Assembly: GCA_023548195.1 (NCBI GenBank)
Contig: JAJHZJ010000693.1
Coordinates: 1,386,501 to 1,450,500, forward strand
From: Bettongia penicillata ogilbyi
Taxonomy: Eukaryota > Chordata > Mammalia > Diprotodontia > Potoroidae
Reading direction: 5' to 3'
Length of the DNA stretch: 64,000 nt
Shown: positions 50,585-61,034 of the stretch, one piece after another
How positions within the stretch are numbered: position 1 is the stretch's first letter
How the letters are laid out: every line of letters begins with the position of its first letter
Made by a program: the position numbers and the translations under genes
Notes under the pieces: model-generated
Databases searched by the model: none
The model's input: only the letters and a program-made list of their open reading frames with translations
Told to the model about the DNA's origin: nothing

Positions 50585-51262
50585 TGGGGTTAAAAATGAC
50601 CAGTTCCTGCCACTGTCCTTGAATCCTCACTCTCTTCCCTCCCTACCTCCACATCCAATCTAAGGCCTGTGTCTGTTGATGTTCATTTTTTCGGCATCTC
50701 TCATACATATCTTGTATGAGACAGTCATCACCCTAGTTCAGACCCTCATCACTTCACATTGCAATAGCCTATTGGTTTCTTTGCCTTTGACGAATCTCTC
50801 CCCACCCAGTCCATCCTCCATTCAGCTATTAAAAGTGAGCTTCCAAAAACACGAGTGTGACCATGTCACCTTTCTCCTCAATGACGTCCATGCTGTTCGT
50901 GGACCAAGACACTCCATCTCCCTGTTCTGGTCACTTTCACTGGCTGTCCACATGTCTGGAATGCTCTCGCTCCTCATCTCTGCCTCCCAGCTTCCCTGAC
51001 TTCCTTCCAGGCTCAGCTAAAATCGCACATTCTATAGGAAGCCCTTCCCAATCCCTCTTAATACTAGTGCCTTCCCCTTTGTTGTTTATTTCCTATTTTT
51101 TCCTCTTTATAGCTTGTTTGTACATAATTGTTTGAATGTTGTTTCTCTCGTTAGATGGAACTCCTGGAGATTAAGGATTGTCTTTTGCCTTCCTTTATAT
51201 TCCCAGCACTTGACATGATACATGGGAGGCACTTAATAAAAATTTACTGTTTGTATCAATGA
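50585..51262 (+). mobile_element. L2, end of ORF2 and full 3' UTR
   Basis: The longest L2 here. In order: TTCAGACCCTCATCACTTCA, TTGCAATAGCCTATTGGTTT, CCATCCTCCATTCAGCTATT, ACACTCCATCTCCCTGTTCT, CACATGTCTGGAATGCTCTC, ATAGGAAGCCCTTCCCAATC and the end GGAGGCACTTAATAAAAATT. A plus frame is open for about 100 codons across it but lacks intact ORF2 motifs. Confidence 0.85.
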
Positions 51263-51565
51263 AGGAAGTTTTTGCTGTGGAAAATACCCGCACTAATAAA
51301 CTTGCCAGTCCAGAAGTCTCCCATCTCCTTTCTCCCTCCCCCCAAATTTCCTAACAATAATCTATAGGTTGAAGTCATGGGATGTCATTATCACCAAGGA
51401 ATCAGATTTCCAAGTCACCCAGAAGACACTATCTGGACACATAGTGGGCATGAGTGGGCTGTAGTTCATAGTTGGTCATGATTAAGACATAAGAGATGAG
51501 ATGTAGGGAATCATCTAAGCAGTGATTGGTCAGAAAATGAGATAGGCTGGTCATATAACCAGAAG
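51263..51565. other. Unique stretch
   Basis: Nothing recognised. Confidence 0.4.
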
Positions 51566-51566
51566 A

Positions 51567-51665
51567 AGACAGTGTGGTGTGTTGGATAGAGTGCTGGATG
51601 TGGAATCCAAGATCCCTAGATTCAGATCCTGTCTCAGACATTTACTGGCTATGTGACCCTGGACA
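51567..51665 (+). mobile_element. tRNA-derived SINE head, truncated at L2
   Basis: GTGTGTTGGATAGAGTGCTG, TATGTGACCCTGGACAAG, then an abrupt change to L2. Confidence 0.75.
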
Positions 51666-52080
51666 AGTGCCTACTCTGTGCCAGGAACTGTGTTAAGTGC
51701 AGAGGATACAAAGAGAAGTATAAAACAGTCCCTGGCCCTAAGGATCTTATAGTCTAATGGGGGAAGCAGTCCACAAACACTTGTATACAAACAAGGTATA
51801 CACAGGATAAATTAGAAATAATAAATAATAGTTGTAATGAACAAATTAATTATAATGATATAAGTTAATATAATATATAAATAATAAATAATATAAATAA
51901 ATTATATGTAAAATAAATAAATCATAATAGATAGTGCAGAAGGAAAACACTTTCATTAACGGGAATAGGAAAAGGTTTCTTGAAAAGGAAAAATTTTAGC
52001 TGGGACCTGAAGGAATCCCGAGAATCTAGGAGAAAAAGAGGAAGAGAGAGAGAATTTCATTCATAGAGGATAACCAGGGA
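51664..52080 (-). mobile_element. L2 3' end with AT-rich expansion
   Basis: GTGCCTACTCTGTGCCAGGA, CCTAAGGATCTTATAGTCTA, then a TAAATAATA-rich expansion at 51820-51935, then TTTAGCTGGGACCTGAAGGA. The expansion sits where the L2 consensus has only a few bases. A short MIR scrap (CTCAATTTCCTCATCTATAA) follows at 52095. Confidence 0.75.
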
Positions 52081-52225
52081 AAATGTACATAAGCACTTCA
52101 CCTCAATTTCCTCATCTATAATATGAGTTTAATAATAATACCTGCTTCCTAGAACTGGTGCCTGGCTCTTTCATTTTGCAGGTGAGGAATTTGACACCAA
52201 GAGAAGGGAAGCAACTTGACCAAGA

Positions 52226-52472
52226 TGTTGTTATTTTTTTTCAGTCATATCCCACTCTCCATGACCCCATTTTAGGTTTTCTTGGTAAAGAAACTGGAGT
52301 GGTTTGCCATTTCCTTCTCCAGCTCATTTGACAGATGAGAAAATTGAGGCAAACAGAGCTAAGTGACTTGCCCAGGGTCACCCAGCTACTAAGTGTCTGA
52401 GGCCACATTTGAACTCAGGAAGATGAGTCTTCCTGACTCCGGTGCCTGCACTCTATCTACTGTACCAACTAA
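52226..52472 (-). mobile_element. Mar1 SINE, full length
   Basis: TTTCAGTCATATCCCACTCT, TGGAGTGGTTTGCCATTTCC, TGACTTGCCCAGGGTCACCC, CTCAGGAAGATGAGTCTTCC. Confidence 0.92.
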
Positions 52473-52499
52473 GTCAGCGATAATGGATCAGTTTTAGTA

Positions 52500-53420
52500 T
52501 AGTTTCTTGCTTGAGTTCTTCAAATATTTCCAGGTCTCTGTTAGTACTGTGGAGGCTTCAGTCTGTTAGTCTTTGAAAGGTAATAAACTTCCTCCTTATA
52601 ACTCTGGTCACCATGTTGGACCTTACTAGGTGCTAAATTTTAATGACCAACAGTAAGGAGTTACATGGTTTCTGATATTTCCTTGCATAATCTACTTTGG
52701 TCGCTAAGTCTAGGCTCATTAAGGATAAGCGTTCTGTAATTTATGGCATCAATGATCTGGTCCTGAATTGCCATCATAAATCTATTTCCACAAACAAACC
52801 AGCACAGTAATCTTTTGTTTGATGTGTCTCTGTTGACATTTCATTGACTTGAGTTCATGGGGATGTCACCCAGGAAGGGCCTTTTGATTCCAGTTCTGTG
52901 TAGCATTTTCTTAGATTCCATGAGAAAGTAACAAATTCCTGTTACATTTAAGAGATACAATGGAATGCTCTATTGCTCAGTGGAGTAATATCTCCCTGTT
53001 CTCAAAATATTTCTCTAGGGATTTTTTAAAAATATATATTAATTGTGTACTCTGAAAAAGTTATCAACACTCATCCTCCTTTTGGTAAGGAAGGATTGAT
53101 TTTTCTATAGCAACAGGCTCTGGGTTTCATTAGTACTGAATAGGATTTGTTTGTATTCTTTCTGAATCCATTATTGCATGTGCTATGGTTCCAAAAGTGT
53201 ACATTAAAAGTGGCTTTATGCGGGTGTTTATTTCTTTAACCATGCTCTTCCCAGTCTTCTTTGACTTCAGGGTGCTAGCTCCTACAGGTACAAAGATATC
53301 ACTTTGATATCTTTATACTCAGGGTGACTTCCCTTGAGGATATTTAGGAATGTCCAAATTTTGCCTTCAACAATTGTTTCTTTGAGACCTCTAGATTCAA
53401 ACTCCTAGCATCTACTCTCT
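52500..53420 (-). mobile_element. R4/Dong-type LINE relic (3' half of ORF)
   Basis: On the minus strand, decayed frames give in order: FLNILKGSHPEYKDIK (about 53325-53380), resembling the YLGILEG...HKEMK region of R4-type ORFs; LLMYTFGTI (about 53190), resembling PVLTYSFGII; a SLPKGG phrase (about 53080), resembling LPRKEGGRGL; then MMAIQDQIIDAINY and SRLCKEISETM (52690-52780); then NLAPSKVQHGDQ (about 52605-52645), resembling the LAP.KY..RHDQ stretch before the endonuclease. Stops and frame changes lie between these, and the first cysteine of the CCHC-like motif is serine. Clade assigned from memory of motif order. Confidence 0.6.
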
Positions 53421-53512
53421 AATTGTCCCTAGGTAGTGTAGGTTAAGAAATTTCTACTAAGGAGTCCAAATGATATTTTGATGTTACTAAAGAGATAGCT
53501 CAATTAATTGAT

Positions 53513-53690
53513 CAGTTAGTAAACGTTTATTAATCACCTACTCTGTACCAGGTTCCTTAATAAGTTCTAGTCATGCAAAGAAAGGCAAATGATGTCCCTG
53601 CCCTCAAGGATATCACAGAGTAAAGGGAGAGCCAATATGCAAATGGCTATGTACAAACAAAATATGGACAGGATAAACTGGTGAGAATGC
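53513..53690 (-). mobile_element. L2 3' end
   Basis: GTAAACGTTTATTAATCACC, GTCCCTGCCCTCAAGGATAT, ATGTACAAACAAAATATGGA. Confidence 0.8.
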
Positions 53691-53740
53691 CATATAAATG
53701 CTCATCATCATCATCCTTATCATCGTCGGAATCTCAGACT

Positions 53741-53945
53741 TGTGAAAGAGCTCTTAGAAGAGGGAATGTTCACTCTGGGAGGGGCCTTAAAAAAGGGAAA
53801 GTCAGAGCTAGGAGGGGCCTTAAAACACAAAGTCAGTGTTGAGAGGGGCCTTAGAACTGGGAGTTTTCCAACTGGGAAGGGTCTTCAGAGCTGTGAGGGC
53901 TCTTAGAACACAGAATGTCACAGAATGTCAGAGTTGGGAGGAAAT
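53741..53945 (+). repeat. Minisatellite C, about 31-35 bp unit, ~6 copies
   Basis: Units such as AAAGTCAGAGCTAGGAGG with GGCCTTAAAACACA, and GTGTTGAGAGGGGCCTTAGA. The last units (CACAGAATGTCACAGAATGT) merge without a gap into MIR3. Confidence 0.8.
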
Positions 53946-54095
53946 TTTGAGATGATCTAGTTGAACCTCCCCAATCTACAGGAAAGGAAATTGAATCCCA
54001 GAGAAAGAAAGTGACTTTCCAAAAGTCACATAGCAAGTTAATGGCAGGTCCAAGGCTAGAACTCAGAACATTGTGACTCTGAGATCAGAGTTTTT
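53935..54095 (-). mobile_element. MIR3/THER2 SINE, host of minisatellite C
   Basis: GAGTTGGGAGGAAATTTTGA, GATGATCTAGTTGAACCTCC, GAAAGTGACTTTCCAAAAGT, CTAGAACTCAGAACATTGTG. Its tail is the amplified segment. Confidence 0.8.
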
Positions 54096-54589
54096 TCCTG
54101 AGAAGGCTAAATAAGAATATTTACATACAAACCAGTTGGGAAGGAATGACTGATTTCTACAGACCCAGGAAAGTTCTGGCTTTGCAGCCGTAGAACAACA
54201 AATCAGTCAGACTCATTTGCTTTGTGCCACACTGGCCCTGGAATTGAATTCCTCAAATGTCCAATAAAAGGGGTTATTCAAATAAAAAACACATGTTATG
54301 ATGACACAAGGAAGAAAACTGCTTTTAAATAAGAGAAGTCTTTCCATTTCATTTCAACCTTTAATGTGTCAACCATCATATAACGTCAATAGCATTCCTG
54401 GTCAGAATGAAAGTTTCATGTAAGTATGAAATAAAAAACATTTTGAAGTCATTTTGTCACATTTAAAATGAAGTTTCCCCCATTTTAAGCCTTTTATCTC
54501 TGAAAATGATCACTTTATAAGGAATGAGTCCTGGGACCAAAGCCAAAAAGAACCTAAGAGATTACTCAGACATTGGATCCCAGGACATA
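54096..54589. other. Unique stretch
   Basis: Nothing recognised. Confidence 0.4.
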
Positions 54590-54690
54590 GATTCAGAGCA
54601 GGAAGGGACCTCAGATGTCACTTTATCCAACCCTCTCATTTTACAGAAGAGGAAACTGAGGCCCAGATAAACACCTTTCCCATTGTCAAG
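54590..54690 (-). mobile_element. MIR3 3' half
   Basis: AGGAAGGGACCTCAGATGTC, CATTTTACAGAAGAGGAAAC. Confidence 0.75.
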
Positions 54691-55390
54691 CTTCTACTAC
54701 AATGGCACCTGTACAATGGATTCCATCGTGCCTCATGCATTTCTAGGTACTTAAAGATAAAGGAATTTAATTGAACTATTATTTGCTTTAGCTTTAGCTT
54801 TAAGAGTTTCCCTCCTTTCAGCCTGGTCACTGCTTCCCCCAATCTCTGTTCCTGCTTTGTCAGCATCTTAGCAATTCCAAGCTTGTCTTTTCAGATCTTT
54901 TCATTTCTCTTAATTTAAATATCTTGGCCTACATGGAGCCTAGATATGATGAATGTGATTAAGATCCAGGATTAATAAGTATTATGGAAAACACTCTTAT
55001 TCCAATGAGGGAGAATGTGTTGCATCAGCAGCATACAGCATCATTGTGCCAGAATGAAATATACCATAACCTGATGGAAAACTAACATGGTTCTGGACAT
55101 ATTGACACCAGAGGAGAGAAACACATGTGACCTCCTATGAAGACCTATCAGAAGAAAGCCGAGGGGAAGGATGGAGCTGGCCCAAGGGCTGCTGTGGAAT
55201 CCAAGAGCTGACTCCATGCTTCTGTGGGGAGTAAAGCGTAACCTGAGATTCTCAGATCAGCAAGTCCCCTCTGTTTGCAGCGCTGTGGACAAACTAGGGA
55301 CAGAAGCAGGAGCACCCAGGGCTGGCCTTAGAAGGAAGTGTCTCAGGGGCCACCACTGCAACCTTCATGATATGTTCTAGAAGTCACAAG
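54691..55390. other. Unique block
   Basis: No repeat recognised. A good acceptor-like sequence (CCCCTCTGTTTGCAG, ending 55280) precedes a short open frame, but no donor follows, so no exon is called. Confidence 0.35.
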
Positions 55391-55500
55391 ATCAGAGTCT
55401 CTGCTCTGGAAGGAGTCTTAGAACAGGAAATGGCAGAGCTGGAAGGGTCTTAGAACAGGGAATGTCAGAAGTGGGAGGGGGGCTCATAACAAGGAATGCC
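55391..55500 (+). repeat. Minisatellite D, ~3 copies
   Basis: TCTTAGAACAGGAAATGGCA and TCTTAGAACAGGGAATGTCA with GAAGTGGGAGGGGGGC: the same unit as arrays A-C. Its flanking MIR3/L3 body is not recognisable. Confidence 0.75.
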
Positions 55501-55504
55501 TTTG

Positions 55505-55800
55505 TAGCCTCCACAGCCTTTAAAGGATTTAATCTAGGTTGCAAGTATTTTAAGAGCAGAGACTGCATCCTATGTCTTTTTCATATCCCAATTCACTTCA
55601 AGAATGTTTAGTAAGTACCTCTTATGTGGAGGGCAGAGAGGCAGCCTAGCCTAGTAGCCAGCTTCGGAGTCAGTGAAAACCATTTATGTAAACTTAGGCA
55701 AATCCTTTAACACTGGACCTCACCTTCCTCCTCTGTAAACCGGGGACCTGAATTACATGGCCTCCAAGGTCTCATCTAGTGCTAAAGCTCTGATCCTATG
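55505..55800 (+). mobile_element. L2 terminus, then MIR3
   Basis: L2 at 55505-55625 (TTTTAAGAGCAGAGACTGCA). MIR3 at 55640-55800 (GGCAAATCCTTTAACACTGG, AAGGTCTCATCTAGTGCTAA, GCTCTGATCCTATGA). Confidence 0.6.
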
Positions 55801-56427
55801 AGCTTAAAACTCTTTGCTGGTTTGAAAAGAAGTTGAAAAAAAACCCAGTCTTCATGCTCTTTCCTGAGAGATCCAGAGCGTTTTCTTTAAATGAATGAAA
55901 GATCTTGGTTTTCAATAGCATTTTTAAAACAAACTTCTCTCCTGCTTAAAGAAAGAACCCTGGCAGTTCCTCGAACCTTTGAAAAGGATGTTCTCTCCTC
56001 ATGCAGCCTAGATGTAGTTACCAAGTAGTTTTGAATTCAGGCAGTGATGCCACTTGGTACAGGCTCCATCTCAATACGGTTTGGAGCCTGCATACCTCAA
56101 AAGTGGTTCTGCCATTTATCATTTACTCAGTCAGAGGCAAAAAAAAAAAATGGAAAGTATACGATTTACAAGTATTTCATTGTACAGGAGACTCAAAACA
56201 GCACTAAAAAACACAAATGTACTTCTCTAGATGCTTTACATAAGTAGATTTAAATAGCTTGAGATTGTTTAAAAAATTGGTCTGAAGCACATATCTTTCT
56301 TCTTCACATATTTTGAAAAAGGTATTTACTACTTGAAAAATGTAATTCTTGAAAAAAGAGTGACAGAGAAGCAAACTGAAGTCACTAAACCAACAAACTT
56401 CGATTTTTGTGGTTTTTCAGACAGTGT
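55801..56427. other. Unique stretch
   Basis: Nothing recognised over about 600 bp. Confidence 0.4.
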
Positions 56428-56522
56428 GTCTGGATGGATTGAATGCATTGGGTTTGGAATCAAGAGGACCTGGGTACAAATGTCATCTCTGATACTTACT
56501 AGCTGTGTGACCCTAGGCAACC
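56428..56522 (+). mobile_element. tRNA-derived SINE head, truncated at L2
   Basis: GGATTGAATGCATTGGGTTT, TAGCTGTGTGACCCTAGGCA, then L2 at once. Same arrangement as 51567. Confidence 0.75.
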
Positions 56523-56523
56523 A

Positions 56524-56822
56524 TCCAATCAGCATTTATTAAGTGCTTACTACATGCCATGCTCGGTGCTAAGAATTGGGAATTCTAAGAAAACTGGGAA
56601 TTCTAAGAAAACTGGGAATTCTAAAACAGTTCCTGTTCTCAAGAAACTTCAAGAGGAGCTCCCAATCTAATGGGGGAGACAACATGCAAGCAATTATGTA
56701 CAAACAAGATACAGACAGGAGAAACTGGAGATGGTCAACAAAGGAAGATACTGATATTATGGGGGATCAGGAAAGGTCCCTTGAAGAAGGTAGAATTTTA
56801 ACTGGGACTTGAAAGAAGCAAG
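56524..56822 (-). mobile_element. L2 3' end
   Basis: CAGCATTTATTAAGTGCTTA, CCCAATCTAATGGGGGAGAC, TATGTACAAACAAGATACAG, TTTTAACTGGGACTTGAAAG. Confidence 0.85.
56577..56627 (+). repeat. 18-bp tandem triplication inside L2
   Basis: TGGGAATTCTAAGAAAAC occurs twice exactly (56577-56594, 56595-56612) and a third time shortened. L2 has one such segment. Confidence 0.9.
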
Positions 56823-56824
56823 GG

Positions 56825-57030
56825 TGAGAGTAACTAGGTGGTGCTGGATAGGGCTCTGGAGTTAGGAATACCTGAGTCAAATCTGGCCTCGGACTCTTAC
56901 TAGCTGTATGACCTTGGGCAAATAATTTAGCCTCTGCCTCAATTTCTTCATCTGTAAAATAGGGTTAATAATAGCACCTACATCTCAGGGTTGTAAGGAT
57001 CAAATGAGATAATAATTGTGATGATGACGA
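56825..57030 (+). mobile_element. MIR-type SINE with marsupial head
   Basis: GAGTAACTAGGTGGTGCTGG, TATGACCTTGGGCAAATAAT, CTCAATTTCTTCATCTGTAA, CATCTCAGGGTTGTAAGGAT. Confidence 0.8.
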
Positions 57031-57197
57031 TAACCCACATTTGTATTCACTTTCAAGTGTGTATATGCGTGGAATTTCGTAAGCCTTAGAACGTAACATA
57101 AATGTCGGTTATTAATTTTACTGTCCCTGGTTACTGAATGTCTGAATATGATGCTACTTACCCACTATTATTCATTAGAAATTAGCTTTCTATCAAT

Positions 57198-57345
57198 TAA
57201 TTGATCAATACGCATTTATTATGCACATACCATGTGCCAAGCACTGTGTTGGGTGCTGAGGATCTAAGGACAAAAATGAAACAGTGTCTTCCCTCAAAGG
57301 GCTTACAGTTCTATTAGGGGACAGTAGGGACATGTATAATGGAGG
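57198..57345 (-). mobile_element. L2 3' end
   Basis: ATACGCATTTATTATGCACA, GTGCCAAGCACTGTGTTGGG, CCTCAAAGGGCTTACAGTTC. Confidence 0.8.
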
Positions 57346-58089
57346 AAGTAAGAGTGAGGTAATCAATCATTCTGACACCCCCACTTACAGCAGATGTAAA
57401 ATGTTAACCTGAGACCTTTATCAGGTGAGAATAATTAATCAACCAGTAAGAGGTTTGAACAAGGTCTAAACACCTCTATTGGATCAATCACAAGTTTTAG
57501 ACTAGGTGAACGAAGTCTTTAATCAGTACTGAGGTTTTTGAGAACCAGTAGATGAATCCAGTGAAGCTGAATAAGAACTGTATCAGGATTGGTCTCACCC
57601 TTTGACTCATTCATAAAATTAAAAGTCATTTACATTTGGAATCTGGGAATTTGAGCCCCTGGCAACTTAGAATGGAAGCTATCCAGCCAAGCTCTTGAGA
57701 AAGAACTTGGAAATGAAGAGATGAGTCTTGCTCTCAGGCTCCATCCCCTCCATCCCTTGCTGCAGGAAGACCTTGTGGACGTCAAAGGCTTCAATGGTTA
57801 ACTTTGAACTACCCGTAGTCATCCTAATAGTGTCTCCAGACCAGCTGACTGCATTATGTACATCAGGAGTATGCAGAGAACAGATTAGATGTAATGAACA
57901 AACGAAGACTTAAGGTTTTACAAGGAGCCCAGCAGAAAATCTACCCTGTCCCTGAGGGGAATATCTTCAAAACTTTCCCCCAAAAAGACATCCAGGAGTT
58001 GAATAGTCCCCTTTGCCACATATACTCTAAACTTGAGCCTACTTTTCCTTGGACTCTTTATGTCCTTGGGGGAGAGTATGTCACAGATT
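57346..58089. other. Unique block
   Basis: No repeat recognised over 740 bp. Plus frames at 57728-58145 are short and lack domains. Confidence 0.35.
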
Positions 58090-58400
58090 TATGGGGAATT
58101 GTTTTAATTGTTTTATATCATCTGTACCACAAATACCATAGTTAAAAACAAAAACACAACCTGTTATGGAAGTATTTTGCATGACTACACAGGTATAACT
58201 TTTATTGAATTGCTTGCCTTCTCAATGAGGATGGATGGGGCAAGGTGGGAAGGGAGAGAATGTGAAACACAAAGCTCAAAAAATGACTTAAAAATTGTTT
58301 TCACATGCAACTAGGAAATAAGATATATAGGCAATGGGGTATAGAAGTCTATCTTGTCCTACAGAAAAATAGAAGGGAGGAGGATAAGGGAGAGCCTCTA
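58090..58400 (+). mobile_element. L1 3' UTR
   Basis: TATTTTGCATGACTACACAG, ATTGCTTGCCTTCTCAATGA, TAAAAATTGTTTTCACATGC, GGCAATGGGGTATAGAAGTC. Confidence 0.8.
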
Positions 58401-58404
58401 CCTG

Positions 58405-59450
58405 AAGACTGTCCAACGAAGGGAACCCACCACCTTCCCGTTTTAGGCCAGCTCTCATTGCTAGAGAGTCTTTAACTGCTATTGATGTTGAATTTCCCTC
58501 TTTCTAACTTCCATGCCCTCCTCCTGGTTCTTCTCCCTAGAGTCAAACAGAAATAGTCCAGGGGGAGAAAACCAGACCCTTAATCATCCTAGTTTTCTCC
58601 CTCTGGACACTCCAGTTTGTGAATGTTCTTATTAAACCTGTGCATCGCCAAAATGGAACACAACACTCAGATGAGGTGTGATTGGAGCAAGGTATTGTGG
58701 GATTATCACTCTCTTATTCTTAGATATTATTTGATTTTTTTGTTTTCTTTTTGCAACACGGCTAGTATGGAAATGTTCTGCATGATTTCACAGGTATAAT
58801 TGACATCATATTGCTTGCCTTCTCAATGGGTAGGGGAGGAGTTTGAGGGAGAGAGAGAATTTGGAACTCAAAATATTTTTTAAATTGAATGCTAAAAATA
58901 AATAAATAAGTGTTTGTTATTTTTTCTTTTTTTAAGAAATTATTCTTGGCTGCTACATTATACTGCTGACTAATACTGAACTTACAATCCTTTAAAACCC
59001 CTAGATCTTTTTCTTTTCTTGTCTCTCCCATCTTATACTTGTGAAGCTGATTTGCGTACCTAAATGCAAGATTGCATATTTATTCTTTCTGACTTTTTTC
59101 TTATTGAGATTCAGCGCAGTTCTCTGGTCTGTCAGGATTCCTTTTAATCTTGACTCTGTTGTACGTTGTGTTAGATATCTCTTCCAGATTCATGTCCTCT
59201 GCCAATTTGATGAGCTTATTATCTATGCTTTTATCTAAGTCACTGATAAAAATTAACACTGTATGACCAGGTTAGACCCCTTAGGTCCTGTACTGGAGAC
59301 CTCTTGCAACATCTACTTTGAGCCATTAACCCTTTGAGTCCAGTTATCTGGTTCTGAGCCTTTCTAATTACTTTATTGTCCAATTCATCTCCCTCCATCT
59401 TCTCTGAAAGAACAGAATGAGACACACTGTCAAAAACATTGCTGAAATGA
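58405..59450 (-). mobile_element. L3 (CR1-type) LINE, RT end and 3' UTR, split by L1
   Basis: Minus-strand order from the 5' side: FADD-region relic (CAATTTGATGAGCTTATTAT near 59205), then an LHLG-like stretch, then KDLGVLKDCKFSISQQYNVA (about 58945-59005), which matches the KDLGVLVD...MSQQ signature of CR1/L3. After the L1 insert comes VIIPQYLAPITPHL (about 58680-58725), matching VI.PLY.ALVRPHLEYCVQFWAP. The 3' UTR follows (CCTCCTGGTTCTTCTCCCTA, GGAACCCACCACCTTCCC). Several stops; inactive. Confidence 0.85.
58733..58925 (+). mobile_element. L1 3' terminus inserted in L3
   Basis: TTTTCTTTTTGCAACACGGC, ATTGCTTGCCTTCTCAATGG, ATTTGGAACTCAAAATATTT, ending in AAATAAATAAATAA. It separates the two halves of the L3 reading frame. 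Confidence 0.85.
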
Positions 59451-59451
59451 T

Positions 59452-59620
59452 AGAATCAGAGTAAGAAGGGACCTCAGAGGCCATTTGGTCCAATGTCCTT
59501 GCTTTATAAGAGAACTGAGGCACAGGAGCATTGTGACTTGTCCATGGTCCGAAATATACTAAGTATTAGAAGTGGAATTTGAAACCAGGTCCAATGACTT
59601 CTCATGTTCTAGAGGCACAT
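59452..59620 (-). mobile_element. MIR3/THER2 SINE
   Basis: AGAAGGGACCTCAGAGGCCA, GAGAACTGAGGCACAGGAGC, TTTGAAACCAGGTCCAATGA. Confidence 0.75.
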
Positions 59621-60341
59621 CCACGCATCCTTGATGCAGCTCTCTCTAAATTATGGGTAAATTGCTGGTATATCGGTCCATGTATATTTTTAACATATTT
59701 TTTTAGTTTATGACACATTTTGGCAACATGGAGATGCATTTTCCCTGAGCCAAAATGTAGTACTGTAAACCTAAAACTGTGTACTCCTTGGAAGTCTTAG
59801 AACCTGGCAAGAAACAGACTCCTAATTATAAGTACCATTTCCAACTTCATGGTTTCATTTCCTAAAAAATTAAAAACAAGAACTTTTTTTTAATGAGGGA
59901 ATACCAAACTGCTTCCATCATATTAATGGACCCGAATGTCCCTAAGAACCATGGCCTTGGAGAGAACAAGGAAACACCCTGCTAAGGGACAAAATATCAG
60001 AGTGAGAAATATTCTCCTTCTTTCATGGCCAACATCAAGAAACCTAGGTAATAAGCAAACCAAATAGTCATATGACTCTCTTAAAATGCATTTGTATGGC
60101 ATATCATCCTGTGTGCTACATGCTCCAAACTCATTTGCATTCCTTTTTTAATGTCAGTGTCTCTTCCCAGCAAACCTCCTCATGGCAGACACTCCCTTGT
60201 AATAAAGAGAAACAGTTAGCCCCAACAGTCCAGTCCATCGACCAGGCCTGAAAGCATATCCATCATCCTGTAGCCTTCACCTCCCAGCTCTCTAGGGAGA
60301 GCAGGAGAGTGTATTTTCTTAGCAGTCCTCTGGAGGCATTG
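59621..60341. other. Unique block
   Basis: Nothing recognised over about 720 bp. Confidence 0.4.
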
Positions 60342-60520
60342 TAGCACTCCGGAAAGAACAGTGGAGTGGGATCCCCAAACTCATCTTCAAATCCTACCCC
60401 TTCTACCTGCTAGATCACAGATGACTTTGGTCAAACAACATAATGTCCCTGATACTTCTTCCTGTCTCTAAAATGAAAGGCTTGAGTAAGCTGACTTTCA
60501 GGAACTCTTCTGATTGCAAA
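60342..60520 (+). mobile_element. MIR3 SINE, decayed
   Basis: AAAGAACAGTGGAGTGGGAT, CTTCAAATCCTACCCCTTCT, GTCTCTAAAATGAAAGGCTT, AGGAACTCTTCTGATTGC. Confidence 0.6.
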
Positions 60521-60870
60521 TGTACGATCATCTCTATTCTGAGGTCACTTGCTACTTTGTAAGTAAAGCTTTGTTTGCTTTTCAGAAATTGTTTTGTTTT
60601 CTTTCATTTGTTTTTCTGAGACTGGTTCCCCCATCTCACGTCAGCTGGATGTGTGCCCAATGCCATTACACTGGCATGAGAGCTTTAATCTACTCCATAT
60701 CCAACCTGCTTCAGTTCACCCCTCCTTAGGAAGTCTGATGATACCCACTCTCAGGAACTCACCAGATCGGTGTTGGACTTAGTGAAGACACCAAATTGGC
60801 TTAATCCACTGCAGCCCAGAACTCAATCAGTTCAAAAAAGTAAACTCAAAGTAAAAAGAAACTCAAAAGT
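60521..60870. other. Unique stretch
   Basis: Nothing recognised. Confidence 0.4.
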
Positions 60871-60872
60871 TT

Positions 60873-60985
60873 CAATCAGCTTTTATTAAGTATCTATTAT
60901 GTGCCAGGAACTGTTCTGGGGATACAAAAAGAGGCAAACAATCCCTGTCCTCACAGAGTTTATAATCTAATACTCAAGCAGATCA
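60873..60985 (-). mobile_element. L2 3' end
   Basis: TCAGCTTTTATTAAGTATCT, GGGGATACAAAAAGAGGCAA, GTCCTCACAGAGTTTATAAT. Confidence 0.8.
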
Positions 60986-61034
60986 CCAATCCTTACCTTT
61001 ATAATAGCACTTGCATTGTCAAAATTCATATTTT

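Noticed and set aside
55265..55380. Acceptor-like CCCCTCTGTTTGCAG with a downstream open frame
   Set aside because: No donor before the stop and no homology.
57728..58145. Plus-strand open frames in a unique block
   Set aside because: Short, in different frames, no domain, and they run into an L1 3' UTR.
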